Shown here one piece after another: positions 15,147 through 22,277 of a DNA stretch of 24,390 nucleotides (positions within the stretch are counted from its first letter, which is position 1; each line of letters starts with the position of its first letter). A program made the translations under genes and the position numbers. The notes under the pieces were generated by a model. That model made no database searches and had not been told where the DNA came from. It worked only from the letters and a program-made list of their open reading frames with translations. This DNA comes from Prevotella sp. CAG:1320. GTDB lineage: Bacteria; Bacteroidota; Bacteroidia; Bacteroidales; Bacteroidaceae. The stretch lies in the NCBI GenBank assembly GCA_000435635.1, contig FR882149.1, positions 1 through 24,390 on the forward strand, read 5' to 3'.

Positions 15147-17759
15147 TTAATCATTCATTATGTAGTTGAGTATTCCTCTCATGAGTAAATGCCGCGTATG
15201 CTCGTCTTTCACGCACTCAAACGGGAAAGCCATGGTGAAAACGCTGTAGTCTGTCCCCTTATATCCCACGGCCGCGCTGCCTCCCGCTTCATACCTCATA
15301 GCGCAGATGGCGCTTTCCACGGGTGAAAGAATCTCGGGGTGTAGCACGGCGTAATGTCTTTCATTGAGCTGGTTATGGAAATCAAACGTCATCCCCAAGC
15401 CGTTTACCACTCCACTGGCCTGTATGCTGTCTGTGGGCAATTCGTAGTTCACCTTCAAGGTGTTGCGTAAAAAGTCTCGCTCTTGGGGCTGCACCATATC
15501 ACTGCCAATATAGGCACCACTCACCAACAAAGCTCCACCCCCTCGGGTATAGGCCATCAGCTTGCTCTGCATAGTGGTAGTGAAAGTCTTGTAGAACTCA
15601 GGGGTATAACCATCATGACGTTCCAGTCCGCATATCAAATCAACGCAAGCGTAGCGATTGAGGTCAATCTTGCCCCCTATCACGGCTTCGCTACTGCAAC
15701 TCACGATATTATAGGCCTGGCTGGCGTTGATGGCCTCAACGTGCGTAACCGTGTAATTGAAGTCGTTTCCCGCGATAAACTTGCCCGCCATCTCCGCGCC
15801 GCTATACCCCAAAGCAGCCGCGCCAGCTCTCCCTCGTGCCGAAGTGTCAAACACGATTTGCTTTCCGTTCCACCCCGCTGTCCTGCCATAGGAGACCCCT
15901 GGGTCAGCCTCCAGGTCAAAACCTTGTTGCCCTGCGTTGTCTATCACTTGGGGGGCGGCCAATCGATGGAAATTGTTTACCACGAGGATGGTTTTCGTCG
16001 CCTCTGGCCGGTAGACCGCGGAAAGAACCTCACTGGGAAAACTCTCTCCACCGGCATTGCATGCTGTTACGCGGAAATTGTATTGCACGCCTGGCTCCAT
16101 GTTGACGATGGCCTTGTTGGAGGTAATATTGGTTCCGTTGTCAAATCCGCCCGTTCCGCTAGCTATATAAAGATTGTATGAAGTGGGCGTGGCGGTGGAC
16201 TCGCAGGGGTCCTCTTGCGCCGACCAACTGAGCACGGCCTGACCTTTCTCGTTGATATCCACGGAGAAATTCACGGGGGGCAAAGGCTGTACTGTATAAG
16301 GAACTCCATGATTAGTGCTCACGTAGCGCAACACGGTCTTGTAGATAGACCTGGCCAACGTAAAGCGAAACATGGGGTCTTGGGCCAGTTTCATGTCGGG
16401 GAAGTTCTGGTGAGAGAGGGTTTCCAGTATTGCCGAAGGAACCTCCGGCAAACGGGTCTCTGAGTAATTACGATCCCAAAGATAACGTTTATTCCATCGT
16501 CCATACTTGCGGGCGATATCATAGACTACGTTGTTCAACAAGGCCTTGGCGAAATCCGAGGAGGTCTTCCTGGATATTCCGCTGTTGAGCACGCCGTCAT
16601 TGAAATCGGTCGTACTGATGGCCAACGAACCGATAAGGCTCCTTCCGTCACGCGCGAACCCCGCGTCGCTGTGGATAGCCAAAGACAATTCTATGGGCAC
16701 ACCCAGACCGTCCTTGGCGGGTACGTATACGCTTCCGCCTGCCAGCCAATTGGTCATCAAGGAACGGGTATTGATATCGTCAGCATAGTCATCCTTGCCC
16801 TCTTTCCCGCTATACACCTCATAAGGAGCGCCTGCCCATTGGGCGTAATACCTGGCGCCCTCAAGGCATCGGAGCATGCCGCTCTTGGCTCCTCCCCGCT
16901 GTATATTGCCCATTCCTCCGCCAAAACGAACGGCATCACTGGTCACAACCCCTTTTTTTGAGGAATGATTGGTTACGACCACCCTATTGAAAGCATTGCA
17001 ACCTTTGTCAAACTCGAAAGTACCCAGATACACCCAAGTACCCCCTCCCATGCGTTGGTTGACCGTGAACTCAGTGGCTTGACCTTTATGATATACGATG
17101 TAGCGGGCATCGGGAACGCTCTTTGACACCGTTTGGTAGCTGACGTATACGGCATACTTTCCTTCCTCGGGAATGTTGGGCTGATAGCTAATCTCGCTGG
17201 CACGGTCCTTGCGGGTGGCCTTTGCCTGTCTCACGGTGCCATTGCTGAAAGGAGCGTCGCCATCATTATAGGTTCCCTTGGTGGCGGCGAATCCTTTTAT
17301 CTTGGTGCGTTTCCATCGCTTGCCGTTATCTGTCTCTGTATAGTAAGGGGCTTGTATGGCGTCATCGTTGTCGATGATGATTTCATGCCGTTGCCAATCT
17401 CTCTCTCGAGGCGTGAAAACAATGGCACCCGCGTTTTCCAACATAGGTATCAGGTAAGGCACCACGATAGTTTGGGTAAACAGATCTTCCGTTGTGCAAA
17501 ACAACGATGGTCTTTGCCATCGCCAATAGCCGCGGTCTTTATCGTAATAACGGCCATGGGAAGCCCATACGGACAAATGGCGGTTTTGCAATCCCCGAGT
17601 AATAAAGAAAGGCCTGGATACATTATACACCCAAGGATCTTCCTGATATTCCATGTTTCCCCACGCACGAGTGTTTCCGTCCATATATTGGGCGGCCACG
17701 GGCATGGAAACGAAAATGGCCAAGCAACTGGCCACGGTATATATGGATAATTTCTTCAC
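15147..17759 (-). CDS. Secreted amidase (Amidase_3-like) with Golvesin-like insert and FnIII domain
   Basis: 870 residues with a Sec signal peptide (MKKLSIYTVASCLAIFVSMPVAAQ). The catalytic fold seems split. Residues about 55-122 hold NRHLSVWASHGRYY (H68) and a TPRERD segment like the TR..D of Amidase_3. Residues about 130-283 are a Golvesin_C-like beta-sandwich (KYAVYVSYQT, TWVYLGTFEFDKG, TSDAVRFGGGMGN). The amidase then resumes with LSLAIHSDAGF (H363) and PSAILETLSHQNFPD, where E446 is the likely catalytic Glu. A fibronectin type III domain follows at about 492-585, then a C-terminal alpha/beta domain (about 590-870) of the glutamine-amidotransferase-like look. Homologues are often labelled xanthan lyase, which the sequence does not support. 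It probably cleaves or binds peptidoglycan. Confidence 0.82.
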   Translation of the reverse strand: MKKLSIYTVASCLAIFVSMPVAAQYMDGNTRAWGNMEYQEDPWVYNVSRPFFITRGLQNRHLSVWASHGRYYDKDRGYWRWQRPSLFCTTEDLFTQTIVVPYLIPMLENAGAIVFTPRERDWQRHEIIIDNDDAIQAPYYTETDNGKRWKRTKIKGFAATKGTYNDGDAPFSNGTVRQAKATRKDRASEISYQPNIPEEGKYAVYVSYQTVSKSVPDARYIVYHKGQATEFTVNQRMGGGTWVYLGTFEFDKGCNAFNRVVVTNHSSKKGVVTSDAVRFGGGMGNIQRGGAKSGMLRCLEGARYYAQWAGAPYEVYSGKEGKDDYADDINTRSLMTNWLAGGSVYVPAKDGLGVPIELSLAIHSDAGFARDGRSLIGSLAISTTDFNDGVLNSGISRKTSSDFAKALLNNVVYDIARKYGRWNKRYLWDRNYSETRLPEVPSAILETLSHQNFPDMKLAQDPMFRFTLARSIYKTVLRYVSTNHGVPYTVQPLPPVNFSVDINEKGQAVLSWSAQEDPCESTATPTSYNLYIASGTGGFDNGTNITSNKAIVNMEPGVQYNFRVTACNAGGESFPSEVLSAVYRPEATKTILVVNNFHRLAAPQVIDNAGQQGFDLEADPGVSYGRTAGWNGKQIVFDTSARGRAGAAALGYSGAEMAGKFIAGNDFNYTVTHVEAINASQAYNIVSCSSEAVIGGKIDLNRYACVDLICGLERHDGYTPEFYKTFTTTMQSKLMAYTRGGGALLVSGAYIGSDMVQPQERDFLRNTLKVNYELPTDSIQASGVVNGLGMTFDFHNQLNERHYAVLHPEILSPVESAICAMRYEAGGSAAVGYKGTDYSVFTMAFPFECVKDEHTRHLLMRGILNYIMND

Positions 17760-17760
17760 G

Positions 17761-18315
17761 TTAAATCTCTCCTACGGTGAACTTCTCGGGATGTTTCCCC
17801 TTGAAGTCTCTGTAATATCGTTTGATATCTCTCATGTCGGCATCCACGTCGCCAGAGGGAATAAGCGTCTTGGTGCATTGAATAAGTTTCTTTTGATAGT
17901 CCACACCATAGAGCAGGACGGGAATACCCGCCTTGAGGGCGATAAAGTAGAAACCTTTTTTCCAATCAGGATTCAATGAACGGGTGCCTTCTGGGGTGAC
18001 GCACAACACGCATCGCTCTTCCTTCTTCAGGTAGTCAGCCAGGTTGTCGGTCATGCTGCTATGTTTGTCCCTCCATACGGGAATGCCGCCCAGACGCTTA
18101 AACAAGACACCTAAAGGCCAGAAGAACCACTCCCTTTTCATGAGAAAGCGGCTGCTGATGCCTTCGGCCTTGGCATAGCATAGTCCCAACAGAAAATCCC
18201 AATTGCTGGTATGAGGAGCCAGGCATATCACGTATTTGGCGGGATGCCTCTCCGAAATTTCTTTCCGCCATCCCATTACATTATATAATAGCCAACCGCA
18301 AAAGCTTTGTATCAT
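17761..18315 (-). CDS. PlsC-like 1-acyl-glycerol-3-phosphate acyltransferase family protein
   Basis: 184 residues, short for PlsC. The two diagnostic motifs are present: block I HTSNWD (H35, D40; the HX4D catalytic dyad) and block III PEGTRS (E109-G110), with IPVWRDK (78-84) near the expected block II position. A hydrophobic N-terminus (FCGWLLYNVMGW) may hold it to the inner membrane. The family transfers acyl groups to lysophosphatidic acid or other lysolipids; this short group may have a different acceptor. It is 23 nt after the small helical protein and 1 nt before the amidase gene, so translation is likely coupled with the amidase. Confidence 0.88.
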   Translation of the reverse strand: MIQSFCGWLLYNVMGWRKEISERHPAKYVICLAPHTSNWDFLLGLCYAKAEGISSRFLMKREWFFWPLGVLFKRLGGIPVWRDKHSSMTDNLADYLKKEERCVLCVTPEGTRSLNPDWKKGFYFIALKAGIPVLLYGVDYQKKLIQCTKTLIPSGDVDADMRDIKRYYRDFKGKHPEKFTVGEI

Positions 18316-18338
18316 GCGTTCAGTTATATATTGATGCG

Positions 18339-18611
18339 TTAAGCGAGACCATGCACTTGGTCTATCAATTCATTGACGTGCTTCTTGAAATCTTGCAACA
18401 GCACTTTGTAGTATTGTTTTTGAGGCATGCCTGGCTCCGGATGCGATATGCGGGCCACATAGTCCTTGCGCAACAAGAGTATGGAAGTGAGCAAAGCCCT
18501 CAAGGTCTCCTGGTCGGGCTTCACCTCGTATAGCGACACGGCCATGCACTCGGCGAAGAGCTGTTCACATACGTTATTGATCATTTGCTTGAGTTCTCTT
18601 TTATTTGCCAT
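18339..18611 (-). CDS. Small alpha-helical hypothetical protein
   Basis: 90 residues from the ATG at 18609-18611. Longer starts at 18695 or 18650 are rejected because the promoter -7 element lies at 18653-18660. The chosen ATG has a rare good Shine-Dalgarno for this group, AAAGGGG about 7 nt upstream on the minus strand. The sequence is almost wholly helical (RELKQMINNVCEQLFAECMA, QETLRALLTSILLLRKDYVARIS, YYKVLLQDFKKHVNELIDQV), with no signal peptide. I do not recognise the family. It heads the six-gene minus-strand operon, so it might be a regulator or an adaptor, but nothing in the sequence shows which. Confidence 0.75.
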   Translation of the reverse strand: MANKRELKQMINNVCEQLFAECMAVSLYEVKPDQETLRALLTSILLLRKDYVARISHPEPGMPQKQYYKVLLQDFKKHVNELIDQVHGLA

Positions 18612-18652
18612 AATAGCACCCCTTTCATTTAATGATGTTATTTTTTGCATGT

Positions 18653-18683
18653 CAAAGATAGGCAAAATTTCCCTAAGCCGCAA
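18653..18683 (-). promoter_or_regulatory. Promoter of the six-gene minus-strand operon
   Basis: On the minus strand TATCTTTG (18660-18653) is a perfect -7 element, with TTG at 18683-18681 exactly 20 bp upstream. The start would be near 18646, about 35 nt before the ATG at 18611. No other clear promoter of this type was seen between it and 12005, and the gaps between genes are 23 nt or less. Confidence 0.75.
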
Positions 18684-18744
18684 ACTTATGCCCAAAATTA
18701 TCTCATTTTTGGCTCCATTTTTTCATTATCTCAAAGAAAATGGC

Positions 18745-18752
18745 TAAATTTG
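18745..18752 (+). promoter_or_regulatory. pfp promoter -7 element
   Basis: TAAATTTG matches TAnnTTTG, 51 nt ahead of the pfp ATG at 18803. No convincing TTG is spaced 19-21 bp upstream. It lies back to back with the minus-strand operon promoter. Confidence 0.55.
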
Positions 18753-18802
18753 CAGTGTTTTTGAATATTCATACATTTCTTATCAAACAAATAAATCTAA
18801 TT

Positions 18803-20443
18803 ATGGAAAAGAGTGCGTTGCAGATTGCAAGAGCTGCTTATCAGCCAAAGTTGCCTAAGGCACTTCAAGGTGCGGTGAAGGTAAAAGAGGGCGAGCCCAC
18901 CCAGAGTGTTGACAACCAGGAAGAAATCAAGAAGTTGTTCCCCAACACCTATGGCATGCCCCTTGTGGAGTTTGTGCCAGGCGAGGTAGCCAACGAGAAG
19001 AAGATGAACGTTGGCGTGATTTTGAGTGGCGGGCAGGCTCCCGGTGGACACAATGTGATATGCGGTCTTTTCGATACCATCAAGAAGCTGAACCCAGAGA
19101 ACCGTCTTTATGGCTTCATTCTCGGCCCAGGCGGATTGGTAGACCACAACTATATGGAAATTACCGCTGATTTCATCGAGGACTACCGCAACACGGGTGG
19201 TTTCGACATGATCGGCTCTGGCCGTACCAAGCTGGAGAAGGTGGAGCAGTTTGAGAAAGGCATTGAGATACTCCGCCAGCTGGAGATTTCCGCGTTGGTT
19301 ATCATTGGTGGCGACGACTCCAACACCAACGCCTGTGTCTTGGCGGAATACTATGCGGCCAAGAAGTACGGCGTACAGGTGATAGGTTGCCCCAAGACCA
19401 TTGACGGCGACTTGAAAAACGACCAGATAGAAACTTCTTTTGGTTTCGATACCGCCACGAAGACCTACTCAGAGTTGATTGGCAACATTGAGCGCGACTG
19501 CAATTCTTCCCGCAAGTACTGGCACTTCATCAAGTTGATGGGCCGCTCCGCTTCCCATATCGCCTTGGAGTGCGCCCTGCAGACACAGCCCAATATCTGC
19601 TTGATTTCCGAGGAAGTACAGGCTAAAGACATGACCCTCAACCAAATCGTTGAGCAAATCGCCACCGCCGTGGCTCGCCGCGCCGAGGACGGCAACAACT
19701 ATGGCGTTGTCCTGATACCAGAAGGACTCATCGAGTTTATCCCCGCCATTGGCCGACTGATACAAGAGCTGAACGACTTGCTGGCCGCCCACGGAGCGGA
19801 ATACAAAGACCTCGACAAAGACGCACAGCGTGCGTACATCATGGAGCACCTCTCCGCCGAGAACGCTGCCACCTTCGAGACTTTGCCCGAGGAGGTAGCC
19901 CGTCAGCTTTCCCTTGACCGCGACCCCCACGGCAACGTGCAGGTTTCCCTCATTGAGACCGAGAAGCTGCTCTCCGACATGGTCGCCAATCTGCTGGATA
20001 AGTGGAAGAAGGAAGGCAAGTACGTGGGCAAGTTCGCCACGCAGCACCACTTCTTTGGCTACGAGGGCCGTTGCGCCGCTCCCTCCAATTTCGACGCTGA
20101 TTACTGCTACGCTTTGGGAAGCAGCGCCGCCCAATTAATCGCGAACGGCAAGACTGGCTATATGGCCATCGTGAAGAACACCACGGCCGGCACCGACAAC
20201 TGGATGGCAGGTGGCGTGCCTATCACCATGATGATGAACATGGAGAAACGCGCGGGCGAGATGAAACCCGTTATCCGCAAGGCTCTCGTGGAGCTGGACG
20301 GCAAGCCCTTCAAGGCTTTCGCCGCGATGAGAGACAAGTGGGCCCGCGAGACTTGCTTCGTGTACCCTGGCCCCATCCAGTATTGGGGTCCCGCCGAGGT
20401 ATGCGACCAAACAACCAAGACCTTGCAGCTCGAACAAGAATAA
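18803..20443 (+). CDS. pfp: PPi-dependent phosphofructokinase (long form)
   Basis: 546 residues from the ATG at 18803; the earlier ATG at 18740 lies inside the promoter. Motifs: [17 protein letters not shown] (70-86), [11 protein letters not shown] (167-177, where the second Asp of GGDDS marks PPi rather than ATP as donor), [13 protein letters not shown] (195-207, with the PPi-type Lys and the catalytic Asp of TIDGD) and [11 protein letters not shown] (246-256). The enzyme reversibly phosphorylates fructose-6-phosphate with pyrophosphate in the cytoplasm and serves both glycolysis and gluconeogenesis. The length and N-terminus resemble the long PFP clade (plant beta-subunit-like). It is a single gene ending at the strong terminator at 20461-20491. 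Its codon choice is strongly C-biased at third positions, as in a highly expressed gene. Confidence 0.96.
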   Translation: MEKSALQIARAAYQPKLPKALQGAVKVKEGEPTQSVDNQEEIKKLFPNTYGMPLVEFVPGEVANEKKMNVGVILSGGQAPGGHNVICGLFDTIKKLNPENRLYGFILGPGGLVDHNYMEITADFIEDYRNTGGFDMIGSGRTKLEKVEQFEKGIEILRQLEISALVIIGGDDSNTNACVLAEYYAAKKYGVQVIGCPKTIDGDLKNDQIETSFGFDTATKTYSELIGNIERDCNSSRKYWHFIKLMGRSASHIALECALQTQPNICLISEEVQAKDMTLNQIVEQIATAVARRAEDGNNYGVVLIPEGLIEFIPAIGRLIQELNDLLAAHGAEYKDLDKDAQRAYIMEHLSAENAATFETLPEEVARQLSLDRDPHGNVQVSLIETEKLLSDMVANLLDKWKKEGKYVGKFATQHHFFGYEGRCAAPSNFDADYCYALGSSAAQLIANGKTGYMAIVKNTTAGTDNWMAGGVPITMMMNMEKRAGEMKPVIRKALVELDGKPFKAFAAMRDKWARETCFVYPGPIQYWGPAEVCDQTTKTLQLEQE

Positions 20444-20460
20444 ACCATATCTCCAACAGG

Positions 20461-20491
20461 AATCGAAGGGCTTCACGGCCCTTCGATTTTT
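20461..20491 (+). terminator. Rho-independent terminator after pfp
   Basis: AATCGAAGGGC (20461-20471) and GCCCTTCGATT (20478-20488) form a perfect 11-bp stem with the 6-nt loop TTCACG, followed by T-rich sequence. It lies 17 nt after the pfp stop and 17 nt before the GH25 start. Confidence 0.85.
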
Positions 20492-20507
20492 ATGTTCCCT
20501 TCCATAG

Positions 20508-21386
20508 ATGACCACACGGCAAAACAGGACCAAAAGGAGTTCTCGCTCCCGAAGAAACCATAAGCCCTCTCCATGGAGCAAGACTCCTTGGCTTCGCCGG
20601 CTCCCTCGCTGGGCATGGTGGATTGGCGGGTTGATCGTGGTGATACTCTATGTGTGGGCGTTCTATTATTTCTTCGTGGGTCCCACTGGCTTCCGTTGGC
20701 GTGCCCTCTATGGCGACACGAAATATCCAGAAGGCTTTGAGATACACGGCATCGATATATCCCATTACCAGGGCGAGATAGACTGGGAAGAACTGAGCAA
20801 CGCCATGATAATGGATTACCCCTTGCGCTTTGTCATCGTTAAAAGCACCGAGGGTTCCACCCGCCTGGACAAGCGCTTCCGTGACAATTTCGCCAACGCC
20901 CGGGAGTACGGCTTTATCCGCGGAGCGTATCATTTTTGGAGCAACAAGTCGAGCGCACGCACGCAGGCTTACTATTTCCTGGACAAGGTACACCTGACCG
21001 AGGGTGACCTGCCCCCCATTCTCGACATAGAGCACAAACGCAAAGAGCAGAGCGTGGAGGATTTCCAGCAAGATGTGCTCACCTGGCTCCACATCGTGGA
21101 AGACAGATACCACGTGAAACCCATTATCTATACCTATCACAAATTCAAGGAGACTTACCTCAACGCCCCCGTGTTCGACGACTATCCCTATTGGATAGCC
21201 CACTACTACGTAGAGAAAGTAGAATACAAGGGCGCATGGAGGTTCTGGCAATACACCGACGCGGGCAAGTTGCCGGGCATCAAGGGCTACGTAGACCTCA
21301 ACGTCTATAACGGAAGCTATTATGACCTGCGCAACTTCTGCATCCAGGGCAAGGAGGAGCGCGACTACTTCTTGTATGGAGAATGA
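20508..21386 (+). CDS. Membrane-anchored GH25 lysozyme-like muramidase
   Basis: 292 residues. The N-terminus is very basic (RQNRTKRSSRSRRNHK), followed by a single transmembrane helix (about 36-57, WAWWIGGLIVVILYVWAFYYFF). This gives a type II anchor with the enzyme domain outside the inner membrane. The GH25 domain starts at HGIDISHYQGEIDW (80-93, D83), continues with FVIVKSTEGST, YGFIRGAYHFW and LPPILDIEHK (D173 and E175, the DxE catalytic pair of the family), and ends with DLNVYNGSYYDL. GH25 enzymes cut the MurNAc-GlcNAc bond of peptidoglycan. No promoter is visible between the pfp terminator and the start codon, so expression may rely on readthrough or on a promoter inside pfp. Confidence 0.92.
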   Translation: MTTRQNRTKRSSRSRRNHKPSPWSKTPWLRRLPRWAWWIGGLIVVILYVWAFYYFFVGPTGFRWRALYGDTKYPEGFEIHGIDISHYQGEIDWEELSNAMIMDYPLRFVIVKSTEGSTRLDKRFRDNFANAREYGFIRGAYHFWSNKSSARTQAYYFLDKVHLTEGDLPPILDIEHKRKEQSVEDFQQDVLTWLHIVEDRYHVKPIIYTYHKFKETYLNAPVFDDYPYWIAHYYVEKVEYKGAWRFWQYTDAGKLPGIKGYVDLNVYNGSYYDLRNFCIQGKEERDYFLYGE

Positions 21387-21400
21387 AAAGTCTATCTTTC

Positions 21401-21457
21401 CGAAACAAGTTATTTTGCCCAGGAAAATAACTTGTTTTCCCTCGCGAAATAACTTAA
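21401..21457. repeat. 22-bp phased array of near-palindromic units, second locus, left part
   Basis: Unit centres are at 21409, 21431 and 21453, spaced exactly 22 bp, with cores AAACAAGTTATTT, AAATAACTTGTTT and AAATAACTTAA. Units 1 and 2 pair over 14 bp (21403-21416 with 21424-21437) around the 7-nt loop GCCCAGG. The 15 bp at 21413-21427 (TTTTGCCCAGGAAAA) are the exact reverse complement of 11933-11947 in the first array, so even the spacer between units is shared. The array begins 15 bp after the GH25 stop codon. Confidence 0.82.
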
Positions 21458-21631
21458 CGTCGTGAGTTCGACGAATTCCACTTTATGTGCGAGCCCTGTT
21501 ATTGCCAAACTGTAGAGACGCATTCTTGCGTCTCAGCAAGCTGCCAAGTCTTCGCGATAGGCGACTTTATTCGGCAATCTTGCTTGCTGAGACGCAAGAA
21601 TGCGTCTCTACAACTTTTCGTCGAACTCACG
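21458..21631. mobile_element. MITE-like element inserted into the 22-bp array
   Basis: A 174-bp non-coding element. Terminal inverted repeats of 15 bp are perfect: CGTGAGTTCGACGAA (21461-21475) and TTCGTCGAACTCACG (21617-21631). An internal 31-bp perfect inverted repeat (21511-21541 and 21582-21612) is separated by 40 bp. Each arm contains its own hairpin, GAGACGCA with TGCGTCTC. AACTTAA occurs directly at both borders (21451-21457 and 21632-21638) as a candidate 7-bp target duplication. Three extra bases (CGT, 21458-21460) precede the left terminal repeat. There is no transposase, so it would move only with help from an element elsewhere. Confidence 0.75.
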
Positions 21632-21663
21632 AACTTAAATCGCCATGCGAAACAAGTTAACAT
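21632..21663. repeat. 22-bp phased array, second locus, right part
   Basis: The duplicated half of unit 3 (AACTTAA, centre 21634) is followed exactly 22 bp later by unit 4 (GCGAAACAAGTTAA, centre 21656). Subtracting the element plus one AACTTAA (181 bp) puts unit 4 at 21475, that is, 22 bp after unit 3. Confidence 0.75.
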
Positions 21664-21674
21664 GAGTTCGACAT

Positions 21675-21694
21675 TATATATGTCACGGCATCTC
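21675..21694 (-). repeat. Interspersed repeat module, second copy
   Basis: The reverse complement of this 20-bp stretch (GAGATGCCGTG then ACATATATA) matches 11694-11713 at 19 of 20 positions. It follows another TGAGTTCGAC (21663-21672), which resembles the ends of the adjacent MITE-like element. The rest of the gap, 21695-21760, shows nothing recognisable. Confidence 0.7.
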
Positions 21695-21760
21695 CACGGC
21701 TTCTCAACACTTCGCCCACCTGTGTTTTCATGGCTTCCCGAGATTTGTAACGTATAACTT

Positions 21761-21774
21761 TAGTTAAATAACTA
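21761..21774. promoter_or_regulatory. Candidate upstream BlaI operator
   Basis: TAGTTA-AA-TAACTA is a perfect 6-bp inverted repeat with a 2-bp spacer, about 40 bp upstream of the second palindrome. A half-site TTTTAGT follows at 21779-21785. Assignment to BlaI is inferred from position and from the shared TAGT/ACTA ends. Confidence 0.4.
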
Positions 21775-21803
21775 TATCTTTTAGTCAAAAAATGTAGAAA
21801 CGC

Positions 21804-21834
21804 TTGCGTATCACTAAAACTTTTAGTTACTTTG
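21804..21834 (+). promoter_or_regulatory. blaI promoter with overlapping operator palindrome
   Basis: TTG (21804-21806), 20 bp, then TTACTTTG (21827-21834, one mismatch to TAnnTTTG) form a Bacteroidetes-type promoter with a leader of about 40 nt to the blaI ATG. Between the two boxes, and touching the -7, is the perfect palindrome ACTAAAA-C-TTTTAGT (21813-21827). A dimeric repressor bound there would block the promoter, which fits autoregulation by BlaI. Confidence 0.65.
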
Positions 21835-21881
21835 CGGCAGAGAAACTTGAAACAACAATAATAACCTAAAAGATAAATGAT

Positions 21882-22250
21882 ATGAAACCGCTTACCAACA
21901 AAGAAGAAGAAATCATGAACCATTATTGGGAGCATGGCGAGATGCAAATACGGGAGCTGCAAAACCTTTACGATGACCCAAAGCCTCACGTCAACACGCT
22001 ATCCACACTGGTGCATATCCTGGAGGATAAGGGTTTCCTGGGGCACGAGGCTATCACCCAGCGTTGCTACAAGTACTTCCCCAAGCTCTCCCGCGATGAT
22101 TATCGCCGGGGGACGCTCGGCAACGTGGTAAACAAGTTCTTTGGCCGTTCCTACATGAACGTGGTGTCCACACTGGTGAAAGACGAGAAAATCTCGCTCG
22201 ACGACCTGCGGGAGCTTATCAAGCAAGTGGAAAGCACCCCGAAACAGTAA
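21882..22250 (+). CDS. blaI: BlaI/MecI/CopY-family transcriptional repressor
   Basis: 122 residues. The winged helix at the N-terminus is typical of the family: LTNKEEEIMNHYWEHGEMQIRELQNLY, then VNTLSTLVHILEDKGFLGHE, where the recognition helix and wing are expected. The C-terminal part (VVNKFFGRSYMNVVSTLVKDEKISLDDLRELIKQVE) is the helical dimerisation and cleavage region. BlaI-type repressors bind dyad operators and are inactivated by proteolysis triggered by a BlaR1-type M56 sensor, and such a sensor is encoded 27 nt downstream. No beta-lactamase or PBP gene follows in the window, so the regulon is probably envelope-related rather than proven resistance. Confidence 0.92.
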   Translation: MKPLTNKEEEIMNHYWEHGEMQIRELQNLYDDPKPHVNTLSTLVHILEDKGFLGHEAITQRCYKYFPKLSRDDYRRGTLGNVVNKFFGRSYMNVVSTLVKDEKISLDDLRELIKQVESTPKQ

Positions 22251-22277
22251 CCCCTACCCCATTATCCTCTACCGCCT

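Noticed and set aside
18612..18695. Longer start of the small helical protein
   Set aside because: It would place the start codon in or upstream of the promoter. The ATG at 18611 has a Shine-Dalgarno sequence and a 35-nt leader.
18740..18802. ATG at 18740 as the pfp start
   Set aside because: The TAAATTTG promoter element lies at 18745-18752, and the added residues are hydrophobic noise. The ATG at 18803 starts the recognisable protein.
21485..21757. Short plus-strand open frame in the gap before blaI
   Set aside because: It runs across the MITE-like element and repeat units, and its composition is dictated by the palindromes. No ribosome site or homology pattern is seen.
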